Shown in pieces: positions 6,636 through 6,690 of a DNA stretch of 6,690 nucleotides. Where the stretch lies: assembly GCA_905209725.1 (NCBI GenBank), contig CAJLTZ010000107.1, positions 1-6,690 of the forward strand, given 5' to 3'. The DNA comes from an uncultured Muribaculaceae bacterium. Its GTDB lineage: Bacteria > Bacteroidota > Bacteroidia > Bacteroidales > Muribaculaceae. Under the pieces are notes generated by a model. The model worked only from the letters and a program-made list of their open reading frames with translations, had not been told where the DNA came from and searched no databases. The position numbers and the translations under genes are program-made. Numbering within the stretch: position 1 is the first letter of the stretch; the number at the start of each line of letters is the position of its first letter.

Positions 6636-6690
6636 ATTAGACCCCATCCCATAAAAAATGTTAATGCAGGGGCGACCGATTTTTGATGCA
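6636..6690. repeat. Right arm of the 55-bp near-perfect inverted repeat
   Basis: This arm is the reverse complement of 34-88 with one mismatch (A at 6668). It begins at ATTAG, 8 bases upstream of the glycosylase gene start, and reaches the last base of the window, so it may well continue. It includes the non-coding stretch ACCCCATCCCATAAAAA and then the first 11 codons of a plus-strand frame. Confidence 0.95.
6658..6690 (+). CDS. 5' end of a plus-strand frame paralogous to the left-edge gene (partial)
   Basis: An ATG at 6658 opens 11 codons, reading MLMQGRPIFDA, before the window ends; a second ATG is at codon 3. The left-edge frame reads the same except for Arg at position 4. It faces away from the glycosylase-like gene, with only 30 bases between the two starts. 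Whether it continues as a gene cannot be seen; it may be a full paralogue, a truncated copy, or part of a repeat whose ATG is not used. Confidence 0.3.
   Translation, partial: MLMQGRPIFDA

Noticed and set aside
34..6690. The window as a composite transposon carrying the gcv operon
   Set aside because: No transposase, target-site duplication or complete element end can be seen, and the cargo is ordinary housekeeping genes; the repeat is reported without this claim.

Overview
The window holds a complete glycine cleavage operon, all on the minus strand, in the order gcvT, gcvH, gcvPA, gcvPB, lpdA. It is preceded on the same strand by a DNA-glycosylase-like gene. The genes look like those of a Bacteroidota organism, probably order Bacteroidales (Muribaculaceae or a relative is a guess). 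The reasons are a TTTG-N20-TAATTTTG promoter of the Bacteroidota type ahead of gcvT, A-rich start regions with no strong Shine-Dalgarno sequence, and protein signatures that fit that group. I could not run a search to test the taxonomy.

Layout from right to left, which is the direction of transcription. At 6636-6690 lies one arm of a long inverted repeat, containing the start of an outward-facing plus-strand reading frame. The glycosylase-like gene follows at 6019-6627 and starts only 8 bases inside the repeat. A 136-bp intergenic region (5883-6018) carries the probable operon promoter and a short leader. Then come gcvT (4788-5882), gcvH (4378-4761), gcvPA (3054-4385) and gcvPB (1594-3057), tightly packed or overlapping. 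A 94-bp gap (1500-1593) holds a strong RNA hairpin, followed by lpdA (144-1499). The left end carries the other repeat arm (34-88) and the first 22 codons of another minus-strand gene that leaves the window.

Together the five gcv/lpd products make the whole glycine cleavage system. The two-subunit P-protein decarboxylates glycine onto the lipoyl arm of GcvH, GcvT passes the one-carbon unit to tetrahydrofolate and releases ammonia, and LpdA reoxidises the lipoyl arm with NAD+. Having lpdA in the cluster suggests a dihydrolipoyl dehydrogenase mainly serving this complex.

The metabolic genes are ordinary. The unexplained feature is the inverted repeat at the two ends: 54 of 55 positions match, and each arm spans the upstream region and first codons of an outward-pointing reading frame with the same N-terminus. 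It may be two inverted copies of a duplicated gene or mobile element, a recombining repeat, or an assembly-edge effect. The window ends inside the right arm, so the full repeat length and the identity of the flanking genes cannot be seen.
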